Shown here: positions 1 to 10,527 of the stretch, one piece after another
Numbering within the stretch: position 1 is the first letter of the stretch
How the letters are laid out: each line of letters starts with the position of its first letter
Source: Sphaerulina vaccinii
Lineage: Eukaryota; Ascomycota; Dothideomycetes; Mycosphaerellales; Mycosphaerellaceae
Assembly (NCBI GenBank): GCA_022570795.1
Contig: JAKUDP010000011.1
Location: 558,001-622,000, forward strand
Direction of reading: 5' to 3'
DNA length: 64,000 nucleotides
Notes under the pieces: generated by a model
What the model was told of the DNA's origin: nothing
The model's input: the letters and a program-made list of their open reading frames with translations, nothing else
The model's database searches: none
Program-made: the position numbers and the translations under genes

Positions 1-761
1 CCTACTGAGCAGACTCCGTCGACGATCAGGAGAGTCTCGGGAGACACGCGCTTAAGGAGTTTTGACAGTGGCTCGATTTCCGAGAGCACACCTGTTGAGG
101 TGTCTGTGTGTGTTACTGTGATCACCTTGTACTTCTTCTCTTTCAATGCCTTCTCGATCTCATCAAGTTGAGGTCGGTCGCCAATAGGTGCCTTCAGTTG
201 AGTAGCCTTCACACCGTAAGTCTCGAAGCAGTCTGCGAATGAGTCGGCGAAGTAGCCTGTGTGTAGGACGAGAGCATCATCGCCGGGCTCTGTCAAGTTG
301 GCGGCGACTTGATCCCAGCCTAGGGTTCCTGAGCCGGAGAGCACGAAGGGTTGCGAGCTTGGGTCGGTAGTGATGAAGAGCTTTCGAAGCATTGCTAGCA
401 CTTCTCCGAAGGTGTTCACGAAGGGTTGTCCAACGTGGGACTCGGAGTAGTGGGACATTGATTGAAGAACTTCATCGTCGAACTCGATAGGTCCTGGAAT
501 CAGGAGAGCTGGGTGAGGTGGTTGGTTTGACATCTTGCTGGCAGCTGGCTTTGCTCGTTTGCCTTCTTCTTGTAGTGACACTGCTGAAGTGGATAGATCT
601 CTTCGTTGTTCTGGTTTCTTGAATGTTTCTCCGGAGCCGGTAGAAGCAAAGTCGTCGACGATTCTGCCTTCAGTAGAGAAGGGTGTGTTTAGAGGAATGT
701 CGTGTGAGGGAGTGTAGCTGAAGTGTCTGGAGAGCTGTGCTACACGGTCCTTGGGCGGCAT
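1..761 (-). CDS. AGX1: alanine:glyoxylate aminotransferase, 5' part (C-terminus outside window)
   Basis: PLP-dependent class V aminotransferase that converts glyoxylate plus alanine to glycine plus pyruvate. The protein contains the family start HPALLIPGPIEF, then VLSGSGTLGWD and the stretch ending LLIVDGVCSVG at the window edge. The PLP lysine lies beyond the edge and is not seen. The core homology begins at an internal ATG (533-531), but the frame stays open and coding-like upstream to an ATG at 761-759. That adds about 76 residues rich in Arg, Ser and Thr, which could be a mitochondrial or peroxisomal leader. The frame is open further, to a TAG at about 866 that could instead be the acceptor of an upstream intron, so the true start is uncertain. 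The gene is divergent from VPS29. Confidence 0.85.
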   Translation of the reverse strand, partial: MPPKDRVAQLSRHFSYTPSHDIPLNTPFSTEGRIVDDFASTGSGETFKKPEQRRDLSTSAVSLQEEGKRAKPAASKMSNQPPHPALLIPGPIEFDDEVLQSMSHYSESHVGQPFVNTFGEVLAMLRKLFITTDPSSQPFVLSGSGTLGWDQVAANLTEPGDDALVLHTGYFADSFADCFETYGVKATQLKAPIGDRPQLDEIEKALKEKKYKVITVTHTDTSTGVLSEIEPLSKLLKRVSPETLLIVDGVCSV

Positions 762-1386
762 TCTAGATAATAAATGACGGCCTCCTACGCCGGCGAGGGG
801 TATTGCGGAGCGGGCAAAAAGACCTATAGAACGTGGGGCAGCCAGGATGACGCAGTCGACGGGCTAGAAAAGCCGCTTCTGTTTCCAATGGTATACTGGT
901 TCCTGCAGGAGAGCTTTGGATTTCTTTTTGAAGATGAGAACTTTTCCCAGTGAACAAGTCTCCTGGTCAAGTTGATGATTCTTGATGATCTTGGTCTTGG
1001 TATATGACTTGGATGTCGTCTCGGGATGGTCTCGTCTTCGGAAGAGTCCCAGGCTTGCCCCTGACAGCGCAGTCCAACGTGATCCGGACAGTTATCGAGG
1101 GTGTTCTCGTCAAGAGAATACAGATGAGGAGACGTCTAGTGGTCTTGTGATGACTACTGGCGATCGGTATGGGCAAGAGGATGTCACTGAATGTTCGTTG
1201 TTTGCGCAAAAATCGATGTGTGACACTGTCGAATATCGAATTGTGTCCAGTCCAGACCCAGACCATTTCAAAACCCCGGCAAATGCTGAAGGCAGGTGAG
1301 CCGATGTCGCGCTAGCTAGTGAGGCAGCTATGCTACGATAGACTCTAGCAGTCGACATATACAGTACACAAACAACATCACACATC
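762..1386. promoter_or_regulatory. divergent intergenic region between AGX1 and VPS29
   Basis: Presumed shared promoter and 5'-UTR space. The only coding-like stretch is the open extension of AGX1 at about 762-866 (minus strand), preceded by a CTAG that could be a 3' splice site of an upstream AGX1 exon. Short ORFs in the rest look random. Confidence 0.4.
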
Positions 1387-2157
1387 ATGTCGCGATTAGT
1401 GCTGGTCCTCAGCGACCTCTTCATCCCCGACAGAGCAATTGTGAGCTGATCCAACAGTATGAGTTGACAGAAGAAGTGGCCTGGCTGACAGGCTGGTAGG
1501 ACATTCCCGCAAAGGTACACATCAGCCAACATATACCATATCACTTCCACTAATACAGCTATCTATCAGTTCAAGAAGCTCTTGACACCGGGAAAGATCT
1601 CCCAGATCCTCTGTCTAGGGAACCTGACATCGCCTTCAGTCTACAACTTCCTGCGCAACCTCGCGCCCGATCTCCAACTCGTCAAAGGCGACTTCGATAT
1701 TCCTCTCACATCCGGCAGCGCGCAAGATGGTCCCAATGCCGCAGCAGGCGCTGGCTTCCCAATCCCCACCGCTCTAAGCAAAGTCGTCACACATGGCAGT
1801 CTGCGCATTGGATTCACACATGGCGACAGCATCATCCCACCAGGCGACCCGGATGCGCTACTCATAGCTGCACGACAGATGGATGTGGATGTACTATGCT
1901 GGGGAGGAACGTGCAAGTTCGAGGCCTACGAGATGGAAGGCAAGTTCTTCGTCAACCCCGGTAGCGCGACCGGAGCGGTGTCTTGGTCGGATGAGACATT
2001 GGGTGGGGAAGACGAGGAAGAGGGCAATGTGCCTTCTTTCGTATTGATGGATATACAAGGAGATGTGCTCGTACTCTACGTCTATCAGCTGAAGAAGGAT
2101 GCCGAAGGAAACTCGAATGTAGGAGTGGAGAAGGTGTCTTTTCGGAAGAACGTCTAG
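1387..2157 (+). CDS. VPS29: retromer subunit VPS29 (three exons, 15-bp microexon)
   Basis: Scaffold of the endosomal retromer complex with a metallophosphoesterase fold. The exons are 1387-1440, 1500-1514 and 1570-2157 (218 aa). The middle exon encodes only DIPAK and is needed to restore the family motif RAIDIPAKFKKLLTPGK. Introns are GTGAGC...TAG and GTACAC...CAG. Conserved blocks are CLGNLT, VKGDFD, THGSLRIGF, FFVNPGSATGA and LYVYQLKK. Positions that bind metal in catalytic relatives are degenerate: the usual DLHIP reads DLFIP (F12) and the usual GHTHKF reads GGTCKF (about residue 135). There is a roughly 20-residue Gly/Ala/Ser-rich insertion at about residues 71-90. This fits a protein-binding scaffold rather than an enzyme. 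Confidence 0.93.
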
Positions 2158-2498
2158 AGCACTTGAGACCAGGAAGAGAGTTGATAAGGTGATGCTCGGA
2201 GCGGTGAAGAGAATGGACAGTATGATGGAATAGACTGCGACAGCTATGAAACACATCTACAGTATGGCCAGTGAGGCGGGACTATCATCACAGCGAAGGT
2301 GAGCTTGAAGACACATGTGATGGCTGATTGAGAACAGATACATACAGCTTAGACTGTCAGACATGCTTCAGAGACCACTGGTGACTCTTTCCTGCATGTC
2401 CATATGTCTTACCGACAAATTGAGCATACTGTGAAAGCTATATGGCCTATGATGGTACTTCCTCGACGTGCAGCAAACAAAGAAGAACCGACAACATC
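2158..2498. other. intergenic, nothing recognised
   Basis: 3' flank of VPS29 and 5' flank of the next plus-strand gene. No RNA gene, repeat or convincing exon was seen. Confidence 0.4.
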
Positions 2499-3569
2499 AT
2501 GGCATCCTTCACCTCAACCATCCCGCAGACCCCATCCTTCGGCACGGTACAGAATCGAAATGTCGACTGCTATATCGAGACGACGTACAAAGCGCCGCCG
2601 CTCAGAGTACATGTATACGACCCAGACAGAAAGGCAAGACGCCATCCAGAAGCCATCAAGCGATCCGAAGCTAAGAAAAGACCGAGGAAAGAGTCGCTAC
2701 CACACGACACTCTGCCTTATATTCCACAGAGGCGACCGATGACTCCGGTGGACTTCATGTACAGCGCAGAATGGTATATGTTGGCTCATGATGAGCGTGA
2801 GAGGGAGATGCGAGCTGAGGCGAATGCTGCGAACATCGTCGGAAACAGCGCATCAAAGCAAACCTGGTATGCTCCAGATGCTGGGTGTCCTCAAACAGTG
2901 GAGGCCGACGCTGTAGCTGGAGCTGTGCCGGTGACTCCTCCATCATTCTGCTTCGTGCCACCTCGAAAGCCAGTGCCCATTCAGCGAAGTCGACTGGATG
3001 CACCACTACCACCACCACCGAGTGAGAGTCTACATTTGCACTCGCCACACTCTATCTCTGAGTGCACCAGCCCTGGACAGTATCGTCTTTCAAGTAGGGC
3101 ATCGATTGTCAGCACGCCCAGAACCTCAATCGAGACTCCAGCTGCTAGTCTCTTTCCACCCTGGACTCCTAATCACCGCCGCCAGCTCAGCGATAGAGAT
3201 ATCACTTTCCGTCAGGAACGTGGCACTGCGGCTTACAATGAATCTGACCAAGACAAATTGAAAGATTGCCAACACGTCTCTCCTTGGTGTTCGAATTGCC
3301 GCCCACCAGACCGTACGTTCGTTGATAAGGTGCGCGATGCGCTGCCGGTCAGGTTTGTGATTGGGCATTGGACGAATGTCAAGTCAAGCGAGCAGTACAT
3401 GCGTGTGGTTGAGCACTGGAAGAAGCTTGAGCAGCAGGTCGAGGCGAAGCTCAAGGAACGACAACAACGAAAAGCCGAAAGAACGAGAACGATGTCGCCG
3501 GAACCACCAACATACGACGACGAGATCTGCCACTCAAATCGTGTTTCGAGAAATATGGATCTCTCATAA
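2499..3569 (+). CDS. hypothetical protein, 356 aa
   Basis: Not recognised. Single exon. I chose the ATG at 2499 (MASFTSTIPQTPSF); an in-frame ATG at 2442 would add 19 residues. The N-terminal third has a coherent block (CYIETTYKAPPLRVHVYDPD) followed by a basic run. The middle is Pro/Ser-rich and low in complexity. The C-terminal part carries a possible zinc-ligand pair in HVSPWCSNCRPPD and a charged helical tail (about residues 300-345) rich in Lys, Glu and Arg. A cytosolic or nuclear disordered protein is the most that can be said. Confidence 0.7.
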   Translation: MASFTSTIPQTPSFGTVQNRNVDCYIETTYKAPPLRVHVYDPDRKARRHPEAIKRSEAKKRPRKESLPHDTLPYIPQRRPMTPVDFMYSAEWYMLAHDEREREMRAEANAANIVGNSASKQTWYAPDAGCPQTVEADAVAGAVPVTPPSFCFVPPRKPVPIQRSRLDAPLPPPPSESLHLHSPHSISECTSPGQYRLSSRASIVSTPRTSIETPAASLFPPWTPNHRRQLSDRDITFRQERGTAAYNESDQDKLKDCQHVSPWCSNCRPPDRTFVDKVRDALPVRFVIGHWTNVKSSEQYMRVVEHWKKLEQQVEAKLKERQQRKAERTRTMSPEPPTYDDEICHSNRVSRNMDLS

Positions 3570-3602
3570 AATCCATCCTACATCACCTACACATCAAGTC
3601 TA

Positions 3603-4004
3603 CTACGAAACCAAACATAACTGTCCCGCCTCCTCCATCGCCTCCCACCCAGAACTCTTCCCATTAACACCAACAGACGACAACACTTTCATCCTCAGTG
3701 CAACCAGCACTTTCCAAGCCAAGCGCTTCTTCCTCTCTACACAATCTTTCCATTGCGACAGGACTACCTTCTGGAGCAGAGTCTGATACATAGCACTCTG
3801 GAGTTGTTGTTTGGCCATCAGAGCTTCGGAGGCACGCATGAGACGGGCGTAGGACTCGATTGCGCCACCTGTTGGACGGGATGGGGAGGTGCTGTGAGGT
3901 GGGTTAGTATGGGAGAGGATGTGAGAGGGAGGTACTTACGATGATGATTGTGTTTGAGACTGGACGTCTCGTTCGGAGACGTAGCGGTATCTGACTGGTG
4001 CCAT
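3603..4004 (-). CDS. small hypothetical protein, 117 aa, two exons
   Basis: Not recognised. Exon 1 (3940-4004) begins MAPVRYRYVSERDVQ and ends at a GTAAGT donor. Exon 2 (3603-3891) follows a CTCACAG acceptor and reads TSPSRPTGGAIESYARLM, then a helical, charged segment (SEALMAKQQLQSAMYQTLLQK, then WKDCVERKKRLAWK) and a short Gly/Ser tail. The 48-bp intron keeps the frame. The C-terminal half looks amphipathic. The gene is convergent with its upstream plus-strand neighbour, with their ends 33 bp apart. Confidence 0.6.
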
Positions 4005-4586
4005 TGTGCTTGAGTGGTGGCCCGAGGAGGCGGGAAGTTGGATGGCAGGTGTGTGGACTGCAGGTGTGGGTATTTGAGATGAGGGTAGAGGCTGACCAAG
4101 CCGATAGTGTTGTTTGTTTTCGCGAAGAGTGGTAAAGATGTTTGTTGATTCTTCGTACAGAAGAGCGGGAGGACTGCTTGGTGCTATTGATATGTTTCAG
4201 AGGATGTGTACTTGGTACTGGCTGTATTGTGCTGCAGAGGGCTCAAGTCAATGTTACTACTGAAGTGGTAGTGATCTCTTCTTCTTATCTTGTGTTCTTC
4301 AGGAGTAACAGAGGACTTCGCCTGAGCGTTGTTGCTTCCGGCATGTTACGATCACGGGTGTGGTTAGGTGTGGGAGCACACGGAGCTACAAAACAACCAG
4401 TAAGTACACAGACAGGTACACAGTACGACTACAGTACGAGAAGAGATATGAGCAAGAGAGATCATCGATACAACAGCTGGAAGCTAACATCCGCAATAGC
4501 GCCGCTTCTCTGACGACTAGGCAGCTTCAGAGATCATACAGTTACCATACAACAAGTCCTCGCACCCATGCTCGATCCTCTCCGAC
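4005..4586. other. intergenic, nothing recognised
   Basis: Several plus-strand ORFs exist here (for example 4360-4680), but their composition shifts along the frame and no family resemblance was seen. Confidence 0.35.
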
Positions 4587-4979
4587 CTATTCTCGCCACC
4601 CTACTTCTCGACTACCCTCGACCTGCTCGCGGTTCGCATTATTCGCACTCAGATCAACCTTCGATGATGGAGTCCAATAATGTGGAGAAGGCCAGTACAA
4701 ATCTGCTTGTTGTCGTGGAGGTCTGATAAGTCCTTGTGACCAGTGGGGTGGTCCTGAAGCCTGCATCAACAACTGTGGCTGAGCCTGCGTTGATGACTGT
4801 GGCTGCTGTTGCTTTGGCGAGTTTGCCAAAGCCTTCGCTTTCAATGCTGTAGTCGCGACCTTGTCGAGGTTGTTACTTGTGGCAGTGACTGGCTTGGAAA
4901 CTGCTCTCCGGCCCAGCATGAATGGAACATCGCTTTGCAGGGAGAGGACCGATGCTTGGAGGGCTTTGTTTGAGGACAT
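4587..4979 (-). CDS. small Gln-rich hypothetical protein, 130 aa
   Basis: Not recognised. Read from the ATG at 4979-4977 (MSSNKALQASVLSLQ). The first 55 residues are ordered-looking, with two Ala/Lys-rich helices (KVATTALKAKALANS). Then comes a Gln/Pro/Ser-rich stretch and a Trp/Pro/Tyr-rich segment (DLYWPSPHYWTPSS). It could be a small single-exon gene or the first exon of a longer one. Codon use is compatible with coding, but there is no independent support. Confidence 0.45.
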   Translation of the reverse strand: MSSNKALQASVLSLQSDVPFMLGRRAVSKPVTATSNNLDKVATTALKAKALANSPKQQQPQSSTQAQPQLLMQASGPPHWSQGLIRPPRQQADLYWPSPHYWTPSSKVDLSANNANREQVEGSREVGWRE

Positions 4980-5533
4980 TCCGTAAGTGTGTCTGGTGTA
5001 TCTTGCAATGAGTATCGGCATCATGGCTTCTATAAGTCACTACTGATATATGCCTATGAGGAGTATTGCCTTTGCTCCGATCGATGGAGTCTCTATGACC
5101 ATGATCGCTCGACTCAAGGGCATGGCGGATGGAGTCGGTCGTGCCTTCCGACTATGTCCAGCTTTTACTACCCTGCAATAACCAAGGTACAAAGGATACG
5201 TGGACGATTACTTGAGGTAGGACGTATCCTGCGGCCACCTGCGATCAGTGTCTGACTGGTAGAAGTTCTTATCTAGGTACCAGGACACAAGATGAATTGT
5301 TGATCTGTACCAGAGCAGACAGACGAGCAAGTGAAGTGGAAGACTCAAGCTGTCGTAGCTTTCGGGCACGGGTGAGGTAGGACCGCAGGGATGTTGTCCC
5401 GATATTGCCCATACAACCACGAATGACAAGAAGATCTGCGGCTCGTGAGCAGAAGACACCTTCCTCGCGGGTTCATTGAGAGGAGTAAGCAAGAAATACC
5501 ACAAAGCCTATACTGCTGCTTCCACGCCTCACC
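4980..5533. other. intergenic, nothing recognised
   Basis: Lies upstream of the 4.6-5.0 kb minus-strand gene and downstream of the zinc-finger-like gene. No supported feature was found. Confidence 0.35.
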
Positions 5534-6070
5534 TCACCGGCCTAGCACCTCAGCAGCCATAATCTGCAATTCATCCTCAACCAAATCATCGAACCATTCA
5601 TCCTCCCAGGGCACATCATCCTCATCATCCACAATCGCATAATTCTCCGCATCAGCAAAGTACCACACCAAAGCCAAAGCAGTTTGCCACTGACCACCCG
5701 CCACCCACCTGTACTCCTCATTCTCATATCCAAAAGCTTCAGCATACCCCCGATCAGTACAAACTCGACGATGTGCATTAAAAGCATCTCCTTGCTTCTG
5801 TTTGAGACCAAACCAATAATCATCTGCCAATTCCATAATCTGAGCTGCATTAATGGGTGGTGGGTCTTTATCTGAATGTAGTTCTGGTACTATCATGTTT
5901 CGCTGACAGGCTTGAATGTACTGTTGTCGTATGGGACCATGTCTATGGCTGAACCAGTGGCCTCCGTTTGTGAGTAGACAGTCTGAGCAGCTGAGCTCTT
6001 CGCACGAAGAGCAGTGGACTGGAACGCCGGGGTTCTTTTCTAGGCAGGATGTGCAGAGCCAGCTTGCCAT
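5534..6070 (-). CDS. Cys-rich zinc-finger-like hypothetical protein, 178 aa
   Basis: Not recognised as a named family. I start it at the ATG at 6070-6068 (MASWLCTSCLEK), because the longer frame upstream has no ATG. Residues 6-30 carry a compact zinc-binding pattern, CTSC...HCSSC...SCSDC, followed by HWFSHRHGPIRQQYIQAC. This looks like a B-box or ZZ-type finger that could bind two zinc ions. The remainder is acidic and aromatic (EEYRWVAGGQWQTALALVW), ending in a strongly acidic tail (DDEDDVPWEDEWFDDLVEDE). This suggests a protein-binding adaptor. Confidence 0.68.
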   Translation of the reverse strand: MASWLCTSCLEKNPGVPVHCSSCEELSCSDCLLTNGGHWFSHRHGPIRQQYIQACQRNMIVPELHSDKDPPPINAAQIMELADDYWFGLKQKQGDAFNAHRRVCTDRGYAEAFGYENEEYRWVAGGQWQTALALVWYFADAENYAIVDDEDDVPWEDEWFDDLVEDELQIMAAEVLGR

Positions 6071-6957
6071 GTGTTCGTCTTCGGGGGCAGACTCCGCCAC
6101 AGCAATCCAGCATATGGCGATCCTCGAGCTTCGTAGTATCTTTAGTCTACTCGATAAGTATATTAGTGGCCTCGAAGACAACTCTTCGAAGCTGAACTTC
6201 GACTGGTATATGGCAGGTCATGCTAGGAGTCAGACGTGTTGTAGTGACACAGCATGAGGTCGACGCCATCCGGGCTTCTATTGGCCATGCATAGTATCGT
6301 GAGCTCAGCTCGCGTGACGTTGTTGTGTCGACGTCGACGTGGCAGACGTGCTAATGTGTGAGGCCGCCCATCATGCAAGAAGCGTCTCACCAATGAGACT
6401 GACGCGGCAATACCCGCCGCTAGCTCAGGTTGCCATATCTTGGAAAATCCATAACATCAGCATTACTCTTCCCTTAAGCTCTAAAGCATTCTTATTCGAA
6501 GGTCCTATATATGCTTTACTACATTGACGCTGCAGAATAGTTTTAGAGACTATGGTGTCGTCGGTATTGGAGGAATTTGTGGTTCGGCCACCAAGATTGG
6601 GTCGGAATTCGAGACTAGACCCACTTTCTTGTCCCTTCCTTTCCCCGATGCACAACAACAACTCCACCATCACCGTACCCATCTTACAATGATCATTCGT
6701 CTTGCAGAGTGGCCAGCGCAGACTCGCCACCACCACAGCTGAGCAATTGAAGAGCCCAGCCAGCCGCAGCAGCGATCATGTCGCGTAAACCAGTGGAGCT
6801 GATATATCGGGAAGGATTCCCGCAACAGAGCGTAGGGCTTTGAACAGCATGAGTGCTCAGCTCTCCTCATATATCATGGGCAGAGTCGTACCTCTTGAGT
6901 GTCCAACTACACGATATCTCTTCTCAATCTTCTCTGGGCGACATTTTCGTCTGCGCA
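6071..6957. promoter_or_regulatory. divergent intergenic region
   Basis: Separates the zinc-finger-like gene (minus) from the sulfotransferase-like gene (plus). It contains a TATATA element near 6508. Several short ORFs have no recognisable content. Confidence 0.35.
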
Positions 6958-7854
6958 ATGGCACGCACAAAACAGCTCTCGGATGTCCTGGATGCGCGAA
7001 AGCTGAAGGAAACACACAAGCTCAAACCACACCCAGAAACTGGACGATTCATTGACAGCCATCCAGGCAAGAGAACCATGCCTATGAAAGTGCTGCTCTT
7101 GGGTGCTTCCAGGACAGGCACTATGTCCATCTTCTCTGCTCTCGAGACGCTTGGCTTCACCCCCTACCACATGTCGAAGGCTGTCATGGCTCCCAAGAGC
7201 AATCTCAATGTCTGGGCAGAAGGTCTCGAAGCGAAGTTCCAAGGAAAGGGCAAGCCCTTCAGTCGCGCTGAGTTCGACAAGATCCTCGGAAGTTATGACG
7301 CTTGTTGTGATGTTCCATGCATCGCTTTTGCGGAAGAGCTGATTCTCGCATATCCTGATGCTAAGATCATCATTTCAACTCGAGATGTGGAGAACTGGCT
7401 TGCCAGTATGGACAGTACAGCTGGAAGAGTCCTGCGATGGAAGACTTGGGAGTGGTTGGGCCAGTGGGATTCGTCTCTGAATGTCCCGTTCTGGCGGCAT
7501 GCAAATGCACTAATGCCCTATATGTATGGCACTATGACCGATTACTCACTCGATGGGCCTGCGCACAAGCGCTTCTTGGAGCACTATAAGACTGTGCGAC
7601 AAGCTGCGCCAGCAGAAAGGACTCTCGAGTACAAAGTGCAAGATGGATGGGAGCCGCTATGTCGATTCCTGGAGAGACCAGTCCCGGATGAAGACTTCCC
7701 TCGCATGAATGATGCGACGCAATTCATATTGGCACATCAAGTCATGTGGTATATTGCTCTGTCGGCTTTCCTGTTGAAGACATCGGTGGTCACTATTCCG
7801 GTCCTTGCATTGGGGATTGCAGCATGGCAGGGTAGAGTGCCTGTGTTCTGGTAG
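6958..7854 (+). CDS. P-loop sulfotransferase-like protein (Sulfotransfer_4 type), 298 aa
   Basis: Fungal family with a sulfotransferase-like P-loop fold, often mislabelled as an NAD-dependent epimerase. The start is the ATG at 6958 (MARTKQLSDVLDARK); an ATG-less extension lies upstream. The 5' phosphosulfate-binding-type loop GASRTGTMS is at residues 49-57. The 3' phosphate-type motif IISTRDVENWLASM lies near residue 140. Other family marks are DACCDVPCIAFAEEL and VQDGWEPLCRFLERPVPDEDFP. A hydrophobic C-terminal segment (about residues 262-293) suggests a membrane tail. The substrate is unknown. The gene converges on the Pth11-like gene, with ends 59 bp apart. Confidence 0.85.
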   Translation: MARTKQLSDVLDARKLKETHKLKPHPETGRFIDSHPGKRTMPMKVLLLGASRTGTMSIFSALETLGFTPYHMSKAVMAPKSNLNVWAEGLEAKFQGKGKPFSRAEFDKILGSYDACCDVPCIAFAEELILAYPDAKIIISTRDVENWLASMDSTAGRVLRWKTWEWLGQWDSSLNVPFWRHANALMPYMYGTMTDYSLDGPAHKRFLEHYKTVRQAAPAERTLEYKVQDGWEPLCRFLERPVPDEDFPRMNDATQFILAHQVMWYIALSAFLLKTSVVTIPVLALGIAAWQGRVPVFW

Positions 7855-7913
7855 GGAGCAAATGTTACGTTAACAAGGGCGGGATTCAGTTGCTGAACAT
7901 ATTGATACACTAC

Positions 7914-9105
7914 TCAACTTCGCCTGGGCAGGGGCGTGAACCCATGCTGCCTCTCAGTATCTCCTTCGGAGTCGTCATACTCGACGACAAACATCCTTGT
8001 GATCTTGTCAGGCACATCGTGACCCGCAAGATGCTCTCTACTGCTGCTGTCCGACCGCCGAGCCGATCCGCTGTCCTCGCGATCATTCCCAGTAATGGTC
8101 GTGATCGTTCTACCATGCTTCGGGGAGACCATCACGAAGTCATCGAGTGGTGTAGCTCTGCCTCTCGACTGGCTATGGGGCAAGGGGCCTGATCTTCTTG
8201 CGCCATTGCTGCTGCCGACACCCAACTTTTCGAACGCAAGTCGTATCAAGGGACGCAGAGTTGCCATGCAGCCAGCTGTGATACCAATGCCAATCTCCAC
8301 TGTCGTCCAGATTGCGACTCCTACGGTGTCGACTGCAGGCGAGTCAGCGATGTTCAACCTGGGGAGCGTGTAGAGAGTACTTACACAAGAAGTCGCCTTC
8401 TGAGCCTTTGAAACTCTCTTTGAGACTGCCGACGTATGGCAGGCGCACGATAGTTGCTGATGAGCCTATAGCAGCGAAGGAAAGGATGACTGCGACTAAT
8501 CGCTTTTGCCTGACACTCATCTGGAGATCTTTCACGACGAATGCTGGCAGAATCCCGAGCGTCCAATCTGCGATGACATTGAGGCCAGATACTCCGTATG
8601 TCAGCCCGACCACGATATCCGGCTTGATGCAATGCTTCTGATTGATGTCCAAGGACCACCAATCACTGATAGGCCAGCATTGGAACACGAGAACGAAGAA
8701 GAACGCGAAGCCAAACACTGCAGCCAGGACCATCACCATCCTCACTATCCAGATGTGGATCTTGTTCGTGGCCACTCGAAGCAAGAACAAGCTAATGCTC
8801 ACTTTCAGCACAGAAGTTGAGCAGCAGTAGAATATCTCGCAGAAGTACCAGTATTTCAGAGCCTTCTCAGCGTCGGCAGGATCGAGATCGGCCAGATGTT
8901 GTCCTGTACCATGTGCGATACCACCGAGCTGCGCTATCAAGTATGCGCTGAAGAGGACTTGTGCCGCCAACATCGTCCAGTCATCCGTGCCAAAAGCACG
9001 AAGCATGCCTGCTCGAACAAACACTCGCAGACTGACTGCAATCCATGATAGAACAAAGAAAGCGATATTGACACCTAAGGTGGCCCGGCTCTCCAGTGTC
9101 GACAT
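7914..9105 (-). CDS. Pth11-like seven-transmembrane (fungal rhodopsin-domain) protein, 379 aa
   Basis: Integral membrane protein of the fungal Pth11/rhodopsin-like group, often called candidate receptors. Exon 1 is 8385-9105 and exon 2 is 7914-8332. The 52-bp intron (GTAAGT...CTGCAG) is needed to join DFL to FDTVGVAIWTTVEIG, the conserved segment before helix 7. I chose the ATG at 9105-9103 (MSTLESRATLGVN) because the frame upstream lacks an ATG. Visible helices begin at ATLGVNIAFFVLSWIAV and DDWTMLAAQVLF, then the KVSISLFLLRV helix, VRMVMVLAAVFGFAFFF and GLNVIADWTLGILPAF. The cytosolic tail (about 100 residues) is Ser/Arg/Asp-rich. No CFEM domain is present. Confidence 0.88.
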
Positions 9106-10527
9106 TATCGGAAATCGAGTGGTGATGATGCGGTAGGGCAGTATGGCCGACTCGTTGGCTTCGAAATAGGTCGCGTTCCAGATAAAGCTCTTGGGGAGTA
9201 CCTTTTGATCTTCAGGCTCCGCTATCACCAAACCATAGCATCCAGATCCGTCCTCGAGCCCAAGAGATGTGAGCAACCAGAAAAACAAGAGTTACAAGCA
9301 GGAACAGTACCAAAGACTCTGCATCGTAGCGAACAAGGGTGCCACTCTATATGATCGGGATATGGAGGCCACTGCATAGCACTCCACCTACTGTTCTCCT
9401 TCACCAGCGAGAATCTTGCGACTCTTGTCCTCTGACTCGCCTCATAGGTTCCAGAAACGGCACCAAGCTAGGATGCTGCATAGTCGAAGCACGAGCGACC
9501 ATACCATTCTGCATATCGACTACGCATGTGGACCCGGTCAGTGGGTCGGAGCGTCTTCCAGAAGGAGTGTCAACGCCAACCGACATCCTCCCGTGAGAAG
9601 CCGGTCGTCACACGAAGTCGTGCACGTGCCCATTGTGGGTTTGAGCGAAAAGCTTGTGGAGAATTGTGGAGCGGATCGCGCACTTCAGTAATTCTAGCGC
9701 TCATGCCCAAAGAACTTCAAGTCTTACCAAAACCATCAACCTCCAGACCTACGAGCCGTGTCAACATCTATAACAAGAGCTGCTCCGATGGTCCTCGGAT
9801 AGATAAAGATGCGGCAGTCAGATTTGACTCTTTCACATGCAGCAACATCTGATGGCAAGCATAGTACTATATGCCGCATCACGGCCGATTTCGATGACAT
9901 TATTGTCTCCGCCAGTATCCACTGATGATTGTCATCGCATTACAACGTTGCAATCAAGACAAGTTTGAGTATGGAGACTGCTTTCGCCTCTCCACCGGCA
10001 TAACGGACATGACTCAAGTGCCGACATTACGGCAGGCTTCCGACTGCAGCAACATATGCAGGAACACTCCTCCATCTGGGAACATGGACCCGACTATCAG
10101 CCTACAAAGCCACAAGTCGCAATCTCCGTTCCCTATTAATACTGCTCTTCTGCCATAGCCAGGAAGGACTGCATGATACTGTGATTACCGATGTCGTCTC
10201 CATAAGCGAGCCACAGATGATCTGCCACAGGGCTTAGGCGAGCCACATGTTGAGAACAGCCAAAGGTCAGTGCTTCTGCGGCTTCTTATTGCACTACTGA
10301 ACGATACCGAGACAATTCTATCGCGACGCTATGGACCAGAGCCATGTCTAGCACCGTGCCCGAGGTCACATACTCTTCGGCTATGTTCTGCTCATACTAC
10401 TGCCGAAGAAGCATACGGCAGATGTGGCGAGATGTTGAAGCAGAGCAGGTGTCCTGCGCTGGATATGCTCGCATTGCTTCATCAAGTGGCATTGCCACCA
10501 TGTTCTCGGAGGCATGCATGGCAGGTA
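9106..10527. other. intergenic, nothing recognised
   Basis: About 1.4 kb. Several ORFs of 60-108 codons lie on both strands, none with a recognisable domain or consistent splice structure. It probably holds the receptor promoter and the 3' flank of the dioxygenase gene. Confidence 0.35.

Noticed and set aside
4142..4680. Plus-strand ORFs between 4.1 and 4.7 kb
   Set aside because: Overlapping frames with random composition; partly antisense to a better-supported minus-strand frame.
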